A DNA stretch of 46,952 nt, from positions 1-46,952 of the forward strand of contig JAEEVL010000026.1 in the NCBI GenBank assembly GCA_016290875.1, given 5' to 3'. Below, in pieces: positions 42,479 through 46,952 of the stretch. The notes under the pieces were generated by a model. It saw nothing but the letters and a program-made list of their open reading frames with translations. It was not told where the DNA came from and did no database searches. The translations under genes were made by a program, and so were the position numbers. The stretch's first letter is position 1. Each line of letters opens with the position of its first letter. The DNA comes from Ruminococcus sp. (GTDB taxonomy: Bacteria > Bacillota > Clostridia > Oscillospirales > Ruminococcaceae).

Positions 42479-44845
42479 ATGAAAAAACAATTATTCGGAC
42501 TTGTCAGCGCAGGTGTACTTGCTTTTACATCTGTTCCGTATGCGGCTGTAGCTGCCGGAAATGAGGTGACGGAGCAGCCACATCAGGGAAAAACTCCGGA
42601 CGGCTCATACAGTTATTCCTGGTGGAATGATGAGAATATGGGAGAGACCTCCTTTGACGGTGACAAGCTCAACGGCGGCGAGTTCTCATGCAGCTGGAAA
42701 GACGTTTACAGCTGTTCATTCGCAAAAGGTCATATCTTTGAAGAAGCCGATAAATCGTACAAGGAGCTTGGAGATATCAGCTGCGATTATACGCTTGATT
42801 ATTCTTCAAAAGGAAACTCATTTTACGGCATACACGGCTGGGTAGAGAATCGTGAAACAGGCTACCAGCAGAACAAGTATGCAGAGTTCCTCATCGTGGA
42901 CGGCTACGTTGATTACAGACCGCACGATGGTGAGACACCGCTTAGTTCAGTCACAGTAGACGGCTGTACTTATGATATTTACCGTGTCAAAAACGCTTCA
43001 TTCGACTCCCCTATCCTCTTCCAGTACGTGAGCGTTATTTCCAGCGAGGACAATAAAGCAAATGGTGAGACACCAACCGCAATCAGCCACCATATCAGCA
43101 TAGACGATCACTTTGCTGCCTGGGAGAAAGCCGGTATAGATATGAGCGGCGGACTTTACGAAGTATCATTTGATGTCGAGGGCTGGAAGTCTTCCGGTGA
43201 AGCTGTTGTCAGAAAAAATGATATCGAGATAAGCAGTATTGAAAAAGAACTGCTTCCCGGCGATATGAAAGTCACACTTCTTGACTATGATACAGGTAAA
43301 CCGATAGCTTTCAACAAGGATGAAGATGTTCCATTATGGACAGATATAAGCTATATCTTGTCCGGAGAAAAGGTAATGACAGGACCTCGTTATCAGATCA
43401 ATAAGAATCCGTCAGTTATCTCAGACATAACCCAATTCTTTGACGCAGACAATTTCTCTTTTGGTCTGTCTGATGCTCCTGATGGCTATTCGCTTCCTGT
43501 CGGCGATATATATGCGTATGGCTGGATAAATGGCAAGAGTGTTCCCGACGATTATGTCACAGTCAAAAAGAATGATAACGGTTCTGCTGAGGTCGCTTTC
43601 AAGCTGAAAAAAGACGAGTCAGACAAACGAACTATGATAGTGACAGTCAAGGAAATAACTGGCGATACACTTCTGTTAAAAAGTAATGTCGGTGATATGA
43701 CATTATCAACGGAATACCTTGACACCGGTATTGAGCCGTATGTTGGTATGATGCTTGAAGTGACCTTCACAGGTGGTATTCTTGCGACATATCCGGGTCA
43801 GTTTGGTAACGTGAAAAAGGTGAGAGTCATCTCAGAAGGCACCGAAATACAGCCGGGTGACGTGAACCGCGACGGCGACTTCACTATAGCTGACCTTGTG
43901 CTTTTACAGAAATGGATGATCGGAACTCCCGGTGCGAAGCTGATCGACAAAAAAGCTGCTGATATCAACGGCGACGGCAAGATAAATGTGTTCGACCTCT
44001 GTCTTATGAAGAGAAGGTTTTTCTCGTATGATTATTACTGTTATATCGAGCCGGACAACAAGTTTGATTACGGTATGCTTTTCTTCACAGTAAAAGACGA
44101 TCTGAAGCTCTATCTCGGACCTGATGAGAGCTATAAGACCGTTGCTTCAATCCCGATAGATTCAAGAATGTGGGAAATGGGCTATAATGATAATAACAAT
44201 GAATGGTTGTTCACTGAGTATAAAGGAACTTACGGATGGATCAAAGTAGTTGATGAATTAAATAACCCGACAGTCCATTTTGAGGCAATTGCAAAAAAGC
44301 CTGTTATCTACCTCTACCCCGAAGAAGAGACAGATGTTCACGTTGAACTTAATCTGAAAGAAGCTGATCTCTCCACAACATATCCCAGATACAACAACGG
44401 CTGGGACGTGACTGCTTATCCGGGCGGTTCACTTCTCAATAAGGCTGACGGCACTCATCACAAGTATCTCTTCTGGGACGCTGTAAACTGCCGTACAAAA
44501 TATGACTTCTCAAAGGGATTCTGCGTTGCAGGCAGCGATACGGAGAGCTTCCTGAAAGAAAAGCTCACATATATGGGACTCACCGAAGAGGAAATGAACG
44601 AATTCATCGTGTACTGGCTGCCGCAGATGGAGCATAACAAGTACAACCTCATATCCTTCCAGGGCGACGCCTATACAAATTCTGCGGAGCTTAACATCAC
44701 TCCGAAACCCGACAGTCTCCTCCGCGTATTCATGACATATATCCCGCTCGAAGACGAAGTGGATATCGAGCCTCAGCAGCTCGAGACTTTTGAAAGAAAA
44801 GGCTTTACAGTTGTTGAATGGGGCGGCAGTGAGATAAGCCACTAA
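42479..44845 (+). CDS. Secreted dockerin protein with SH3-like domain, paralogue of the preceding gene
   Basis: The product has 788 residues from ATG 42479 (GAGGTG RBS). It has a signal peptide (MKKQLFGLVSAGVLAFTSVPYAA) and a long N-terminal part unlike that of the first copy (GSYSYSWWNDENMGETSFDGDKLNGGEFSC... reads as a beta-rich module, possibly glycan-binding or GH11-like in shape but without proven catalytic residues). The internal dockerin is at ~460-517 (PGDVNRDGDFTIADLVLLQKW ... INGDGKINVFDLCLMKRRFF). Then come an SH3-like domain (LYLGPDESYKTVASI ... YKGTYGWIKV) and the shared C-terminal domain (KPVIYLYPEEETDVHVEL to VVEWGGSE). Different N-termini on a common chassis suggest modular exchange. 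Confidence 0.88.
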   Translation: MKKQLFGLVSAGVLAFTSVPYAAVAAGNEVTEQPHQGKTPDGSYSYSWWNDENMGETSFDGDKLNGGEFSCSWKDVYSCSFAKGHIFEEADKSYKELGDISCDYTLDYSSKGNSFYGIHGWVENRETGYQQNKYAEFLIVDGYVDYRPHDGETPLSSVTVDGCTYDIYRVKNASFDSPILFQYVSVISSEDNKANGETPTAISHHISIDDHFAAWEKAGIDMSGGLYEVSFDVEGWKSSGEAVVRKNDIEISSIEKELLPGDMKVTLLDYDTGKPIAFNKDEDVPLWTDISYILSGEKVMTGPRYQINKNPSVISDITQFFDADNFSFGLSDAPDGYSLPVGDIYAYGWINGKSVPDDYVTVKKNDNGSAEVAFKLKKDESDKRTMIVTVKEITGDTLLLKSNVGDMTLSTEYLDTGIEPYVGMMLEVTFTGGILATYPGQFGNVKKVRVISEGTEIQPGDVNRDGDFTIADLVLLQKWMIGTPGAKLIDKKAADINGDGKINVFDLCLMKRRFFSYDYYCYIEPDNKFDYGMLFFTVKDDLKLYLGPDESYKTVASIPIDSRMWEMGYNDNNNEWLFTEYKGTYGWIKVVDELNNPTVHFEAIAKKPVIYLYPEEETDVHVELNLKEADLSTTYPRYNNGWDVTAYPGGSLLNKADGTHHKYLFWDAVNCRTKYDFSKGFCVAGSDTESFLKEKLTYMGLTEEEMNEFIVYWLPQMEHNKYNLISFQGDAYTNSAELNITPKPDSLLRVFMTYIPLEDEVDIEPQQLETFERKGFTVVEWGGSEISH

Positions 44846-44863
44846 TACACTGATACTATGAAT

Positions 44864-44892
44864 TTACCGGCTCGGAATGAGCCGGTATTTTT
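44864..44892 (+). terminator. Terminator after the second dockerin/SH3 gene
   Basis: TACCGGCTC / GAGCCGGTA stem with T run. Confidence 0.85.
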
Positions 44893-44905
44893 ATATCTAT
44901 CAGGA

Positions 44906-44933
44906 CAAAAAAGGAGAGCCATGCGGCTCTCCT
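44906..44933 (-). terminator. Terminator of the second M4 peptidase gene
   Basis: GGAGAGCC-ATGC-GGCTCTCC; on the minus strand it is followed by a run of T. Same type as 12752, 28484 and others. Confidence 0.8.
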
Positions 44934-44955
44934 GAGTATTAATTCATATGAAAAA

Positions 44956-46914
44956 TCAGAATTCTGTGATTTCACCTGAAATGTATTTAGAAAGGATATC
45001 AACATCCTTTTGATTTATCTTAAAATCACAGTTAAGATCAGCCTGAGCTCTCTGAGCGAGCGGAAGTGATCTTTTGCCTGCTACAACCTGTTGGAGGATA
45101 GTAAGATCAGATGCATCTAATTTTCCGTCTCTGCAAAGATCACCCGGCAGTTCATTAGGATCGTAAACGTGTACTCTGTTAAATGCATTCTTGGCCTTTA
45201 TTGTGTATTCATCCCTTTTTTTATTATCCGTTACTACAACATCAATAGCCTCGAGTACAGCATTTCTACAATCAATAAATTTTGCAGCACCATAACCATT
45301 AGGAAGATAATCAAGAGAAGTGAACCATATTTTCACACCAGTAGCTGCATCTATACCGAGCTTATCCATCCAATAAGCAGCGTGTGTGATTACTTTTGAA
45401 CCTGCATGGCTCTCAACATATGCAAAATCATCGCTATTAGAATAGTTATTTCTAATAGTAATGTCTCTGATAGAATATGTCTTCTTGTTTGATGTATTCT
45501 TTTCAGTGTTGTCAATATACATATCTGTACCAAGCTGCCACTCGCGTGATGTGTCACAGTACTCACCAAAGATATCGCTGTATGCCTCATTGAGTGAACC
45601 CGTTTCACCAAGTCCTGGGCCCCATTTTACCTTTGAACCTGTTAAGCTGTGTGCGAACTCATGTGCAATAGTATCAAGGTCACTTGCAAATGAGTTTGTA
45701 TTAACACCGTCACCCTCACCAAAGCTGAGTGTGTTTCCGCCTGAGCAAGCATTAGCCCATCTTTGCATGTTGCTTCCATCTGAATTAGCTACCTTGAGAG
45801 AAGGAACAATGTACATAGTGCTGTTCTTACCGTCATATCCAACATAGTTGAATTCATTCTTGAAGTAGTCATATACTCTTTCAACGTTGTAAAGACAAGC
45901 TGCAGAATACTGATCAAGCTCGCTTGAGAACGAAGCGTCATTTGTTTCTACTGTATATAAACTGTTAGTGTAAAAACTTGTGTATAAGGAATTGCCAATC
46001 CAATAAGCATACCATGAAGGATCGCTTGTAACATAAAGGTTTCTCTTAGTATCGTGAAACTTGTACTTACCGTTCGCTGTAGCTACATCAACATCAAATG
46101 AATTTACTGAATCCGGTAATATCCTGTTGTCCCAGTCAAGAAGAATAGAATTGTTATAAACCGTGTGACCATTGTCAGCTGTATCACCGTTGATCTTATT
46201 GTTAAGAACATCCCCGTTTGCAGCGTCCACATAATAAATGCTTTCACCAATAAAAGGACCGCCGATAGCCCAAGCAAGCTTGAATGTCTCGTTATCCTCA
46301 GAGTAGATTGCAAGTTTGTGTGAAGAAGCATTGTTCTGTCCGATCTTTTCAGCAACTGCGTCGATAGCCTGCTGTGCTGTAATAGCAGGTGTAGTATCGA
46401 TTGAGAAATCAGATACAACTGAGCTGTTGAGGAACTTAGCTTCGCCTGTCTCCTTGTTAACTACTACTGTGATGTATGAGTTAACCATCTCAAGTCCCTG
46501 ATAGAACTGCTTGAATGTATAGATTCTGTTGTATTCACTCTCAGAAACGTCATCGAGACGGATCTCACGGTTAACGTTATCGATACCGAGGAGCTCAGAT
46601 GCCTTAGCAATTATAGCCTTAGCATCGTTGCTGTTATCAACTGTCTCATCTGAAAGAAGACCATTGATCTGTGTAACATTGTTGTTATCATCAACAGCTA
46701 CTCCAAGGTCAGAATCATTAATATCAATAAGATCAGAAAGAGCATTCTCAGCATCGCTGCTGTTAAGCTCAAGACCGATCTGCTGTGCATATGTCTCTGC
46801 TTCACTGGGAACATCTACTGCTCCGGCAGGCATTGCGATAAAGCACTGCTGAGCTGCAATGAGAAGTGAAGAAGTAACTGAAAGAAGTTTTTTAGTATTG
46901 AATTTCATTTTCAT
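44956..46914 (-). CDS. Secreted M4 (thermolysin-family) metallopeptidase with C-terminal dockerin
   Basis: The complete protein has 652 residues. A signal peptide (to ~32) precedes an FTP/PepSY propeptide (~40-235). The catalytic domain has HEFAH (His418, Glu419, His422) and the third zinc ligand Glu443 with Asp447 (LNEAYSD). A His-containing segment SHAGSKVITHAAYWM matches the region of the thermolysin proton donor. The dockerin closes the chain (~590-648: PGDLCRDGKLDASDLTIL ... ADLNCDFKINQKDVDIL). RBS GGAGG. The first ~215 residues match the gene at 1-1873 almost exactly, while the rest has clearly diverged. It is expected to be secreted as a zymogen, matured, and held on a cohesin scaffold. 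Confidence 0.96.
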   Translation of the reverse strand: MKMKFNTKKLLSVTSSLLIAAQQCFIAMPAGAVDVPSEAETYAQQIGLELNSSDAENALSDLIDINDSDLGVAVDDNNNVTQINGLLSDETVDNSNDAKAIIAKASELLGIDNVNREIRLDDVSESEYNRIYTFKQFYQGLEMVNSYITVVVNKETGEAKFLNSSVVSDFSIDTTPAITAQQAIDAVAEKIGQNNASSHKLAIYSEDNETFKLAWAIGGPFIGESIYYVDAANGDVLNNKINGDTADNGHTVYNNSILLDWDNRILPDSVNSFDVDVATANGKYKFHDTKRNLYVTSDPSWYAYWIGNSLYTSFYTNSLYTVETNDASFSSELDQYSAACLYNVERVYDYFKNEFNYVGYDGKNSTMYIVPSLKVANSDGSNMQRWANACSGGNTLSFGEGDGVNTNSFASDLDTIAHEFAHSLTGSKVKWGPGLGETGSLNEAYSDIFGEYCDTSREWQLGTDMYIDNTEKNTSNKKTYSIRDITIRNNYSNSDDFAYVESHAGSKVITHAAYWMDKLGIDAATGVKIWFTSLDYLPNGYGAAKFIDCRNAVLEAIDVVVTDNKKRDEYTIKAKNAFNRVHVYDPNELPGDLCRDGKLDASDLTILQQVVAGKRSLPLAQRAQADLNCDFKINQKDVDILSKYISGEITEF

Positions 46915-46952
46915 TCCTCCTGATAATCTAAAACAAGTTCTAATTCTAAACG

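Overview
The window looks like chromosome from a cellulosome-type Ruminococcus or a close Oscillospiraceae relative. The evidence is internal. Dockerin repeats (GDVNxDGxFxxxDL type) occur in seven genes or gene remnants. There are Gram-positive lipoproteins, an LPQTG-anchored peptidase with its own sortase, strong AGGAGG-type ribosome binding sites, and many TTGACA-17-TATAAT promoters. I cannot name the species. No tRNA, rRNA or CRISPR array was seen.

Layout. 1-1873 (-) is the C-terminally cut copy of a secreted M4 metallopeptidase with a dockerin; a paralogue with a nearly identical N-terminus closes the window (44956-46914, -). 2504-4108 (-) is an rtcB RNA-ligase operon whose only visible promoter reads first through a 28-codon cysteine-containing ORF and an intrinsic terminator. 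4312-6804 is a lipoprotein GH3 glycosidase. 6841-9657 holds an ECF-sigma stub, an SGNH esterase with dockerin, and a broken dockerin gene; the last two face each other across an inverted duplication of the promoter region. 9787-12564 is a TetR regulator with an MMPL/RND exporter. 12981-18287 is framed by two paralogous single-pass membrane proteins with the same promoter and operator. Between these lie two small operons (one of two unrecognised genes, one of two pentapeptide-repeat genes), each preceded by a strong promoter and terminator-like leader hairpins. 18461-23305 is recombination-scarred: a dockerin gene fragment abuts a serine-recombinase fragment, then come a DUF3592-like protein, a lipoprotein, and an intact serine recombinase with a 39-residue companion. 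23409-28460 holds a flippase, a tight TIM-barrel/HAD/VanW operon and a lipoprotein. 28540-32692 is a LytTR response regulator with an ABC transporter, divergent from a GHKL sensor kinase that is split by an in-frame amber codon. 32762-39737 is a cell-wall module: clostripain-family peptidase with LPQTG signal, sortase, FtsX-like permease and ATPase. 40039-44845 is a tandem pair of dockerin/SH3 proteins with a shared C-terminal domain.

Taken together this is an accessory stretch devoted to the cell surface: enzymes and scaffold-docking proteins for plant-polymer and protein breakdown, wall anchoring, export and signalling. There are repeated signs of gene duplication and decay. The most unusual signals are regulatory: the rtcB leader, the small terminator-ended transcripts near 15.7 and 17.2 kb, the mirrored promoters near 8.8 and 9.1 kb, and palindromes placed at predicted transcription starts.
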